From positions 1 to 23,418 of the forward strand of contig CALGNM010000300.1 of assembly GCA_937958665.1 (NCBI GenBank): a DNA stretch of 23,418 bases, read 5' to 3'. The stretch comes from an uncultured bacterium (lineage in GTDB: Bacteria; Edwardsbacteria; AC1; EtOH8). A model generated the notes under the pieces. The model did no database searches. It was not told the origin of the DNA and was given only the letters and a program-made list of their open reading frames with translations. Below, piece after piece: positions 15,371 through 22,749 of this stretch; positions within the stretch are counted from its first letter, which is position 1; every line of letters starts with the position of its first letter. The position numbers were made by a program, and so were the translations under genes.

Positions 15371-15915
15371 ATATATTATCCAGAATAATATTCAAGCTGA
15401 AGCTGAGAACGGCCTCGGACTATCAGCGGGCCCATGTCTATACCAAATATCTGGGGGTCAGAATGGGAAACGGGGTCAGGATCACGGGGAACGTCACTTT
15501 CGGCTCGGAGCCGTACCTGATAGAGATCGGCGACAATGTGACCATCACCCAGGAGGTCAAGTTCAACACCCATGACGGTGGAGTGGGAGTATTGCGGCAA
15601 AAACATCCCGGGCTTAATGTCTTCGGAAGGATCATGATAGGCAACAACGTTTTCATCGGGTCGGCCAGCCAGATCATGCCGGGAGTGAGGATCGGCAACA
15701 ATGTGGTGATAGGCGCCGGCAGCATCGTCACCAAGGACATCCCCGACAATGTGGTGGCGGCAGGGGTCCCGGCTAGGGTGGTCAAAAGCATTGAAGAATA
15801 CGAAAGGCAGTCGTTGGAACGCGGCGCGATAATTCCCGCCGGCTCCGAGGCTGAAAGACGGGAAGCGGTGGAAAGAGCGGTGCGGGAAAAGGACCGGTCA
15901 AATGCCCGCCAATGA
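15367..15915 (+). CDS. Hexapeptide-repeat acyltransferase
   Basis: A 182-residue left-handed beta-helix protein. The coils include MGNGVRITGNVTF, YLIEIGDNVTIT, IMIGNNVFIGSASQIMPGVRIGNNVVIGAGSIVTKDIPDNVVAAGVPARVVKS. FNTHDGGV (67-73) places H69 as the probable catalytic base. The helix ends near residue 140. The last 40 residues are a charged helical tail (EEYERQSLERG and ERREAVERAVREKD) that may mediate trimer packing. It is probably an acetyl- or acyltransferase that decorates a sugar of this polysaccharide and is the second such gene in the operon. It is not closely similar to the one at 12214, so it likely has a different target. The start overlaps the GT4 gene by four bases and the end overlaps the methyltransferase by 14. 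Confidence 0.87.
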   Translation: MNILSRIIFKLKLRTASDYQRAHVYTKYLGVRMGNGVRITGNVTFGSEPYLIEIGDNVTITQEVKFNTHDGGVGVLRQKHPGLNVFGRIMIGNNVFIGSASQIMPGVRIGNNVVIGAGSIVTKDIPDNVVAAGVPARVVKSIEEYERQSLERGAIIPAGSEAERREAVERAVREKDRSNARQ

Positions 15916-16831
15916 CTTCATAAGGAACAAGACGGCCATGATCGCCTACCAGGTGTCGGCGAATCTCCTGAGCCGGATAAAGATCGAAAGCGGTAATTTC
16001 AAGTCCAGGACCGGGTCCACCCACCTCCGGTTCTCCCTGCAGGATAGCCTGGCCTATATCGGCCTGATGAAATCGGATTATGACAAGTATGGACCTTTGA
16101 CAGATGTCCGGGGATGGGAGATCCTGGAGATAGGCCCGGGCGACAACCTGGGAATTTCCCTGCTGTATTACGCCGCCGGTGCCCAAAAGGTCACCGCTCT
16201 GGACCGGTTTTACTCCTATCGGGATACAAATCAGCAAAAGATTATATATGATGCCCTGATTGAGAAGCTGCCTGCAGCACAAAGGGAGCGAGCAGGAAAG
16301 GCCTTCAGCGACAGGGCGGAAAGCGAATTCGACCCCGCTGCCATAGACTGCATCTACGGAACCGGGATAGACGATCCCGACATCGTCGGCCGCCTGGGCC
16401 GTTACGACCTGATTATTTCCCGGGCGGTTTTGATGGAGGTCTATCATTTGGAACAAGCCCTGGAGAACCTGGCCAAAATGCTCAAGCCCGGAGGGCTGAT
16501 GCTGCACAAGGTCGATTTCCGGGATTACTGGATGTTCTCCAAACACCATCATCCCCTGACCTTTCTGACCATCAATGACCGGCTGTGGAGAATGATGTCC
16601 AGCCACCGGGCCAACTCAAACCGCCATCTGCTTAATTCTTATTTTGAGAAATTGTCCCAATTGGGCTTGCGGGTGGAGACCCCATTGAAAACAAAATATA
16701 ACGTCGACGAGGATGAAACAAAATGGCTGTCGGATATCAAAGGGAAGCTGCTGCCACGATACCGGCAATTGTCCGACGACATCTTATTAACCTCCGGAGC
16801 GTTCATAGTTGCTAAGAAGCCGGGCATCTGA
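15902..16831 (+). CDS. Class I SAM-dependent methyltransferase
   Basis: A 309-residue protein with a Rossmann SAM-binding fold. Motif I is ILEIGPGDNLGISLLYYAAG (74-93) and the strand-2 acidic residue is D101 (VTALDRF). A middle acidic segment (GTGIDDPDIVGRLGRYDLIISRAVLMEVYH) and LAKMLKPGGLMLHKVDF follow as motifs II/III and post-motif. It resembles surface-glycan or lipid methyltransferases. The target could be a sugar hydroxyl, a terminal cap or a glycolipid, and nothing visible decides. The ATG at 15902 lies inside the end of the acyltransferase gene with AAGGA about nine bases upstream. Its 3' end contains the ribosome-binding site and TTG start of the next gene. Confidence 0.83.
   Translation: MPANDFIRNKTAMIAYQVSANLLSRIKIESGNFKSRTGSTHLRFSLQDSLAYIGLMKSDYDKYGPLTDVRGWEILEIGPGDNLGISLLYYAAGAQKVTALDRFYSYRDTNQQKIIYDALIEKLPAAQRERAGKAFSDRAESEFDPAAIDCIYGTGIDDPDIVGRLGRYDLIISRAVLMEVYHLEQALENLAKMLKPGGLMLHKVDFRDYWMFSKHHHPLTFLTINDRLWRMMSSHRANSNRHLLNSYFEKLSQLGLRVETPLKTKYNVDEDETKWLSDIKGKLLPRYRQLSDDILLTSGAFIVAKKPGI
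16796..16799 (+). promoter_or_regulatory. Ribosome-binding site for a TTG start
   Basis: GGAG lies nine bases before the TTG at 16809. No ATG or GTG occurs near the expected N-terminus of the deacetylase domain, so this site supports a TTG start inside the preceding gene. An in-frame TTG at 16863 is the alternative. Confidence 0.5.
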
Positions 16832-18776
16832 CATATTCGCAGCAATCACCTATTTGACAGGATTGTGCCGTCTCTCATGGCTGTTTCACCGCAACAAGCT
16901 GACGGTGCTGGTCTATCATGACCCCTCCCCGGAAAGCTTCCGGACCCATATTAAGCGCCTGAGCCGATGGTTCAATTTCATCAGTCTGGATGATTTCCTG
17001 AGCGGCCAAAGGCTTCCGCCCTGGCCGGCTGTGATAACTCTAGATGACGGGTATAAGAACAATCATAAATTACTGCCGATAATCAAAGAATTCAAGCTTA
17101 AGCCGGTGGTTTACCTGAATTCGGCCCTGATAGGTACTAATGATAACTTTTGGTTTGAGAAGATCCCGTACAAACTAAGAGAAACTCTGAAGGAATTGCC
17201 GGATGAACTGCGTCTTCAAGCGGTCAACGGCGGCAAAGAAGCTGGACCGTCAGGCAGCTGCCTGACGGTGGGGCAGGTCAAAGAAATGGCTGCGGCCGGG
17301 GTCGAATTCGGTTCCCATTCCCGCACTCATCCGGTGCTGCTTAGGTGCAGCCGGGAGAAGATCCGGGATGAGATCTCCAGCTCGAAGACGGAACTGGAGC
17401 AAAAGCTGGGTTTGCCGATCAAGCATTTTTCCTATCCTAACGGGGATTACGACCAGGAGATCACCGGCACCGTCAGGGAAAGCGGATATGCCAGCGCCAG
17501 GACCATCCGCAGCGGGTGCAGCCGGCTCCAGGACGACCCCTTTCAGCTCCGGGCCTATAACATTTCCGACGATGCCGGGTATTTCAAGCTGATCTGCCAG
17601 AGCTGCGGCCTGTTCGCCCTGCCTTCAATCATCCGGACCTGGGGGGAGAAACTGAGGGCCACACCCTGCCGAAAGGCGGACTCGCTCAATGTCCTCTTGA
17701 CCATCGATTCGCTGGGGGTGGGCGGGGCGGAAAGGCAGCTGATAGAGCTGGCCAAGGGGCTGGCTCAAAGGCCAGGCATCAACTGCCAGGTGCTGGCCAT
17801 GTCAGATAAGGACCACTATACCGCCCTGCAAGGATCCGGGATCATTGTCCACCGGCTGGTCCGCAGGGTCCGTCATGACTGGGCGGTCTTCTTCAGGATG
17901 TACGGTCTGTTTAAAAGATTGCGCCCCGATATAGTCCATTCCTGGGATTACATGACGGCCATATACGCACTGCCGGCCTGCAAATTGCTGGGGATAAAGT
18001 TCATCAACGGGGCCATTAGATATTCATCGAAAAGGCTTGACCGGCTGTATAAATTGAAAGCGACCGTCACTTTCCCCTTTTCTGATGCTATTGTGGCAAA
18101 TTCCAGGGCTGGCCTTAAGGTTCACGGGCTCGAAGACAAAAGAAAAGCCCGTGTCATAAAAAACGGGATAGACTTAGGCCGATTCAGACGGGGGAAGGTA
18201 AAATCAAAAAAAGATTTGGGTATCGCCACCAAGAACGTAGTGGGTATGGTGGCCACCTTTTCGGACTACAAAGATTATCCTACCTTTGTGAAGGCCGCCC
18301 AAAGAATATTGGCGGCCCGTGATGATGTTACTTTCATCGCAGTGGGGGGCGGGCCGAACCTGGATTCCGTGAAACAGTCGGTATCTAATGAAAACAAAGG
18401 GAGAATAATATTCACGGGCCAGCTGGAGGATGTTGAATCCGTGATACCACTGTTTGATGTGGGAGTATTGGCGACATTTGACGAAGGATTTCCCAATGTG
18501 ATCATGGAATACATGATCTGTAAAGTACCCTCAGTTGCCTCTGGTGGCGGTGGTACTGGCGAGCTGATCAATGACGGGTGGAACGGTTTTTTAGTGCAAC
18601 AGGGGAATGCCGAGCAGATGGCTAAAAGGATAGTCTCCTTACTTGATGACGAAAAGCTGGCGGCAGAAATGGTAGCTAGAGGATATGAAATGGTAAGCAA
18701 TTTAAGCCATACTGCGATGACTGATAACTTTCTGGAACTCTACCGTCAGACCGCGGGGAAAAGATGGGGACAATGA
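16809..18776 (+). CDS. Fusion of CE4 polysaccharide deacetylase and GT4 glycosyltransferase
   Basis: A 655-residue two-domain protein read from a TTG start, supported by the ribosome-binding site at 16796. Residues 30-260 are a NodB/CE4 deacetylase: LVYHD (34-38), ITLDDGY (76-82, catalytic and metal aspartates D79/D80), GSHSRTH (168-174, metal histidines H170 and H174) and SYPNGDYD (208-215). The metal triad appears intact, so activity is expected on an N-acetyl sugar. Residues 293-650 are a complete GT4: VGGAERQL (304-311), NGAIR (400-404), KNGIDLGRF (451-459) and DEGFPNVIMEYM (558-569), giving an EX7E pair E559/E567. No signal peptide or membrane helix is evident, so both activities are probably cytoplasmic. 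The order suggests sugar deacetylation coupled to transfer, which is inferred. The reading frame is unbroken across the linker (about 262-292), so this is not an obvious frameshift join. Confidence 0.9.
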   Translation: MLRSRASDIFAAITYLTGLCRLSWLFHRNKLTVLVYHDPSPESFRTHIKRLSRWFNFISLDDFLSGQRLPPWPAVITLDDGYKNNHKLLPIIKEFKLKPVVYLNSALIGTNDNFWFEKIPYKLRETLKELPDELRLQAVNGGKEAGPSGSCLTVGQVKEMAAAGVEFGSHSRTHPVLLRCSREKIRDEISSSKTELEQKLGLPIKHFSYPNGDYDQEITGTVRESGYASARTIRSGCSRLQDDPFQLRAYNISDDAGYFKLICQSCGLFALPSIIRTWGEKLRATPCRKADSLNVLLTIDSLGVGGAERQLIELAKGLAQRPGINCQVLAMSDKDHYTALQGSGIIVHRLVRRVRHDWAVFFRMYGLFKRLRPDIVHSWDYMTAIYALPACKLLGIKFINGAIRYSSKRLDRLYKLKATVTFPFSDAIVANSRAGLKVHGLEDKRKARVIKNGIDLGRFRRGKVKSKKDLGIATKNVVGMVATFSDYKDYPTFVKAAQRILAARDDVTFIAVGGGPNLDSVKQSVSNENKGRIIFTGQLEDVESVIPLFDVGVLATFDEGFPNVIMEYMICKVPSVASGGGGTGELINDGWNGFLVQQGNAEQMAKRIVSLLDDEKLAAEMVARGYEMVSNLSHTAMTDNFLELYRQTAGKRWGQ

Positions 18777-18806
18777 TCGTGATTCATAGTTTGTCAGCGT
18801 AATTAA

Positions 18807-20666
18807 ATGTGCGGGATAACAGGATTCATTCATCTTGAAAGCCAGAGAAATGCGGACCTGACAATGGTCAAGCGGATGGCTGACAGAATTGTCCACCGTG
18901 GGCCGGACGGAGAGGGTTTTTATGTCAACGGGCCTTTGGCATTAGGGCACCGAAGGCTTTCCATCATTGACCTAAAAACCGGCGAACAACCCATGTTCAG
19001 CGAAGACAATCGGCTAAGTATCGTCTACAACGGAGAGATATACAATTACCTTGAATTGAAAAAAGAATTGGCAGCCCTGGGCCATCGTTTTAAAACAGAT
19101 TCCGATACCGAGGTCATCCTTAATGCCTATGATCAATGGGGGGAGGACTGCCAGCTGCGCTTCAACGGGATGTGGGCCTTCGCCATTTGGGATGCTAAAA
19201 AGGGGTCATTGTTTCTTTCGAGGGACCGCTTGGGTGAAAAACCGATGCATTATGCCGTCTATGACAATTCATTGCTTTTCGGATCAGAGATAAAAAGCCT
19301 TTTAGCCTACGGTCTGCCCAAGAAACCGGATAAAAGGATGATGGAGATATATCTCGGCCTGGGATATGTTCCGGCTCCGTATTCTTTTTATGAGGGGATC
19401 TCCAAGCTTGAGCCGGGCTGCTGTCTTTCGGTGGTTGAGGGGAGGGTCGATCATAGGAGATACTGGGAACTGCCCGATGTTTCTGAAGCCGATTTGTTAT
19501 GTGATAAAACGAAAGTCAATGCGACATTTTTAGAATTATTGACGGATTCGGTTCGCCTGCGAATGCGGAGCGATGTGCCTTACGGGGCCTTTTTAAGCGG
19601 CGGACTGGACTCCTCCAGCATGGTAGCGGTGATGTCGGATATCAGCCGGCATCCGGTTGAGACCTTTACCGTTGGTTTTGAAAATGCCGATTATGATGAA
19701 AGGGCTTTGGCCCGGCAGGTGGCTGATAAATTCCGGTGCCGGCACCATGAGGGGACCATCTCCGCGGAAACACTGCCAGAAGCGCTTTCAAGAGTATTAT
19801 CACATACCGATGAACCGTTCGGCGATTCATCAGCCATAGCTACCGGCTACGTAGCTGAATATGCCAGTAAAAATGTCAAAATGGCCATAACCGGAGATGG
19901 CGGGGATGAAGTGCTTTCCGGCTATTCCAGCTATCAGTCGGAAAAATTGTCTGAAATTGTTAATAGATTGCCCAGGGGCATAGGGAAGGGGATCCCTTGG
20001 GCACTAAAATTCATCAGCCGTCCGGTAGGCGGGCGGTGGCGATATAAGACAAATCGATTTATAAATGCTCTGGCTTCTGCCGGTGACAGCTTTCAAAACA
20101 GGCTTCTGAGCAAAGCCAGTTGGATAAATCCTGGAATGCTGTGGGAGTTCATCCCCGGGGAAAACCAGGGAACCATTCATTTGGATGAATACCTTGAACA
20201 GAAGATGTCGCCATGCCGGTTCAAAGATGGATTCTACCGAAATATGTATTATAATTTCAAATTATCGCTGCCAGAGGACATGCTGGTAAAGGTTGACCGG
20301 ATGACCATGTCCCATTCCCTGGAGACCCGGGCTCCGTTTATAGATTACCGGCTGGTGGAATATATGTACCGGGTGCCCAAGGATATAAAAATGAAAGGTT
20401 TTCAGCGTAAAAGTGTTTTACGCGATACTGTCGGTAAAAGACTTCCGGCAGACGTCAGGCAGGCGGGTAAAAAGGGATTTGTAGTACCTCTGCGTGACTG
20501 GTTCCGAGACCCTGCATCCGCCAAGTTCCTGGAAAGTCTATGGAAATCAGACTGGGGCTTGAATCAAAATCTTGTCAGGCAAATTGTGACAGAAAACACA
20601 ACCGGAAAAGCTGACCACGGTAACTTGATATGGCTGTTGCTGCTGTTAAAACAGTGGATGGCATAG
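18807..20666 (+). CDS. asnB: Asparagine synthase-type glutamine amidotransferase (AsnB family)
   Basis: A 619-residue protein with both AsnB domains. The class II glutaminase domain begins MCGITGF (C2 nucleophile after Met removal), followed by RIVHRGPDG, YNGEIYNYLEL, SDTEVIL and LSRDRLGEKP. The synthetase domain has the PP-loop SGGLDSSSMVAV from about residue 265, then HTDEPFGDSSAIATGYVAE, ITGDGGDEVLSGYSSY, LPEDMLVKVDRMTMSHSLETRAPF and KKGFVVPLRDWF. These are full-length, intact family signatures. It releases ammonia from glutamine and uses ATP to amidate a carboxylate. Inside a polysaccharide operon, with a sugar acid made upstream, amidation of a uronic or ulosonic acid is a reasonable alternative to housekeeping asparagine synthesis. 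It lies 30 bases after the preceding gene with no clear ribosome-binding site. Composition is AT-richer than its neighbours. Confidence 0.92.
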   Translation: MCGITGFIHLESQRNADLTMVKRMADRIVHRGPDGEGFYVNGPLALGHRRLSIIDLKTGEQPMFSEDNRLSIVYNGEIYNYLELKKELAALGHRFKTDSDTEVILNAYDQWGEDCQLRFNGMWAFAIWDAKKGSLFLSRDRLGEKPMHYAVYDNSLLFGSEIKSLLAYGLPKKPDKRMMEIYLGLGYVPAPYSFYEGISKLEPGCCLSVVEGRVDHRRYWELPDVSEADLLCDKTKVNATFLELLTDSVRLRMRSDVPYGAFLSGGLDSSSMVAVMSDISRHPVETFTVGFENADYDERALARQVADKFRCRHHEGTISAETLPEALSRVLSHTDEPFGDSSAIATGYVAEYASKNVKMAITGDGGDEVLSGYSSYQSEKLSEIVNRLPRGIGKGIPWALKFISRPVGGRWRYKTNRFINALASAGDSFQNRLLSKASWINPGMLWEFIPGENQGTIHLDEYLEQKMSPCRFKDGFYRNMYYNFKLSLPEDMLVKVDRMTMSHSLETRAPFIDYRLVEYMYRVPKDIKMKGFQRKSVLRDTVGKRLPADVRQAGKKGFVVPLRDWFRDPASAKFLESLWKSDWGLNQNLVRQIVTENTTGKADHGNLIWLLLLLKQWMA

Positions 20667-20677
20667 GTCGTGCGTGG

Positions 20678-21787
20678 ATGAACGAGAACCGCCTTAAAAT
20701 ATTGTTCAGCATGCCCAATCCTTCTCTCCAGGGGGGGCCGGCCCAGCATCTGCCTTTGCTGCTGGACGGTCTGCGGGATCATTATGACATTTGGCTGTTT
20801 GAGTTCGGCCGTAAGAAAGACACCGAGAAGCTATGGCAAAAGCTGAGGGGGCGGCTGCTGGACCTGTTCCGTCTAAACTTGGCAATCAGTGCTTTTGAGC
20901 CCGATGTCATACATCACAACACCGCCTTTGACCGGCGGTCGATCATCAGGGATGCTCCCCTGGCGTGGCTGGCCAGTTTCCGGCAGGTGCCAATCCTGAT
21001 CAAGGTCCATGGAAGCCATCAAGAGGCTTTCGGGGATATGGGTCTGGTGGTAAACCAGTTGCGCGACTATCTGGTAAGAAATGCCTGGCGCATATGCGTG
21101 CTCTCGGAAATGGAAAAAAATGAATTCGAAGGGAGATGGCCGCACTGTCTGGGCCGGGTAACTGTGGCCAAGAACATCATCAAGTCAGAGTTCTTCGAGG
21201 TTCAGCGCCGGGAAAGCCCTAACCCAACGGTTCTGTTCATATCCCGTTTCATCAGAAATAAGGGCATTTACGATCTGCTGGATGCCGTGCCGTTGGTGCT
21301 GGGGAAAATACCAGATGCCCGTTTCATCTTTATCGGCAGCGGCCCTGACGGCGAAGAATTCGACCGGGCGATCAAGGACAGAAAATTGGACCAGGCGGTG
21401 ACCCACCTGCCTCAAGTGGGCAACCAGGAAACAAGGGATTATTACAGGAAATCGTGGTGCCTGGCATTTCCCACTCATTACCCAGAAGGAATGCCGATGG
21501 TGGTGGCCGAGGCCATGGCGGCCGGTTGCCCGGTTATAACCAGCCGCACCAGGTTTTCCGGCTCCCTGATGACCGAGGGCCGGCATTGCCTGTTCATCGA
21601 TCCCGACCGGCCGGGATCGATAGCCGCCCAGATAATCCGGCTTCTGAACGACAGGGGATTGCGGGAGGATCTCGGCCGGAATTCAAAGGAATTGGCAAAG
21701 CAGTTCACCGACCAGGAGGTCACCGAAGAATTTCGCAGGATTTATGGCGGTCTGGCCGATAAAAGCATCTTACAATCTGAAAAATGA
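20678..21787 (+). CDS. GT4-type glycosyltransferase
   Basis: A 369-residue GT-B enzyme. I chose the ATG at 20678, 11 bases after the asnB stop, because its product NENRLKILFSMPNPSLQGGPAQHLPLLL starts like GT4 proteins and like the paralog at 22736. An in-frame ATG at 20630 would add 16 residues inside asnB. Notable segments are PDVIHHNTAFDRRSIIRDAPL, KVHGSHQEAF, ICVLSEMEKNEFEGRW, AKNIIKSEFF, LFISRFIRNKGIYDLL and HYPEGMPMVVAEAMAAGCPVITS (EX7E pair). It likely adds one sugar of the repeat unit. Its closest relative in the window is the truncated gene beginning at 22736, beyond the epimerase. Confidence 0.9.
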   Translation: MNENRLKILFSMPNPSLQGGPAQHLPLLLDGLRDHYDIWLFEFGRKKDTEKLWQKLRGRLLDLFRLNLAISAFEPDVIHHNTAFDRRSIIRDAPLAWLASFRQVPILIKVHGSHQEAFGDMGLVVNQLRDYLVRNAWRICVLSEMEKNEFEGRWPHCLGRVTVAKNIIKSEFFEVQRRESPNPTVLFISRFIRNKGIYDLLDAVPLVLGKIPDARFIFIGSGPDGEEFDRAIKDRKLDQAVTHLPQVGNQETRDYYRKSWCLAFPTHYPEGMPMVVAEAMAAGCPVITSRTRFSGSLMTEGRHCLFIDPDRPGSIAAQIIRLLNDRGLREDLGRNSKELAKQFTDQEVTEEFRRIYGGLADKSILQSEK

Positions 21788-21795
21788 AATGATGG

Positions 21796-22749
21796 ATGAA
21801 TATGCCTGAATATTATCTAGTGACCGGAGGGGCCGGCTTTATCGGTTCCAATCTGACCGCTGAGCTTTTAAAACGGGGCGACCGGGTCAGGGTTTTGGAT
21901 AATTTTTCTACCGGGAAACGGGAGAACCTGACCCCCTTCAAGGGGCAGAAGAGGATGGAGCTGATAGAAGGCGACCTGCGTAGCTTTCATACTGTCCGCC
22001 AGGCCGTCAAGGGGGTGGATTATATCCTGCATCAGGGGGCCCTGCCGTCAGTCCCCCGTTCCATCGCCGATCCCATAACCACCAATGACGTCAATATCCT
22101 GGGGACCCTCAATGTGCTGGAGGCGGCCAAGGAATTCGGGGTCAAACGAGTGGTCTTTGCCTCGTCTTCCTCCATATATGGCAACAGCCCGACATTGCCG
22201 AAATCCGAGGAGATGCCGGTCCAGCCGCTTTCTCCCTACGCCCTTTCCAAATACGCCGGGGAGAGGTATTCCCAGATATTTCATCAGGTCTACGGATTGG
22301 AAACAGTCTGCCTCAGATATTTCAATGTCTTCGGCCCCAACCAGGACCCCACCTCCCAGTACAGCGCTGTGATCCCAAAGTTCATCAAATCCATATCCGA
22401 AGGCATTGCACCAGTAATATACGGGGACGGAGGCCAATCCCGCGATTTTACGTATGTGGCCAATGTGGTGGAAGCAAACCTTCTGGCCTGCAAGTCCGCC
22501 GGAGCTCCGGGGCAGGTTTTCAACATCGCCTGCGGACAGCGACACACCCTGCTGGACCTGGTGGCCGCCATAAATCGGGGTCTAGGAACTAAGGTCGAAC
22601 CCAGGTTTGAACAGGAAAGGGCCGGGGATGTAAGGGACTCTATGGCGGCTATCGACCTCGCTGCCAAGATCTTGAATTATCACCCGGCGGTCTCTTTTAA
22701 CGAAGGACTGCAGCGGTTAATATTGACATTTGTTGATGGGAAAAAGTAG
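21796..22749 (+). CDS. NAD-dependent UDP-sugar 4-epimerase (WbpP/GalE-like)
   Basis: A 317-residue extended short-chain dehydrogenase/reductase. The NAD site is VTGGAGFIGSN (9-19). The catalytic triad is formed by the serines in FASSSSIYG (about 121-129), Y148 and K152 in YALSKYAGE. RYFNVFGPNQDPTSQYSAVIPKFI and YGDGGQSRDFTYV are typical of the UDP-GlcNAc/UDP-Glc 4-epimerase group that includes WbpP. It would supply UDP-GalNAc or UDP-Gal (or their uronates) for the operon's glycosyltransferases. A second ATG at 21802 is an alternative start. It begins eight bases after the GT4 stop, and its 3' end overlaps the next gene by 14 bases. Exact substrate preference (acetylated or not, uronate or not) cannot be assigned by eye. 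Confidence 0.88.
   Translation: MNMPEYYLVTGGAGFIGSNLTAELLKRGDRVRVLDNFSTGKRENLTPFKGQKRMELIEGDLRSFHTVRQAVKGVDYILHQGALPSVPRSIADPITTNDVNILGTLNVLEAAKEFGVKRVVFASSSSIYGNSPTLPKSEEMPVQPLSPYALSKYAGERYSQIFHQVYGLETVCLRYFNVFGPNQDPTSQYSAVIPKFIKSISEGIAPVIYGDGGQSRDFTYVANVVEANLLACKSAGAPGQVFNIACGQRHTLLDLVAAINRGLGTKVEPRFEQERAGDVRDSMAAIDLAAKILNYHPAVSFNEGLQRLILTFVDGKK

Noticed and set aside
15782-16606. Minus-strand open frame of 274 codons opposite the acyltransferase/methyltransferase junction
   Set aside because: It covers the ends of two coupled plus-strand genes, and no ribosome-binding site or motif supports it.
17590-17690. Possible frameshift joining separate deacetylase and glycosyltransferase genes
   Set aside because: The frame is continuous with sensible linker residues and no stop or internal start with a ribosome-binding site; kept as a true fusion.
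18777-18806. Possible promoter or terminator in the 30-base gap before asnB
   Set aside because: No hairpin with a T-run and no credible -35/-10 pair; too short and featureless to call.
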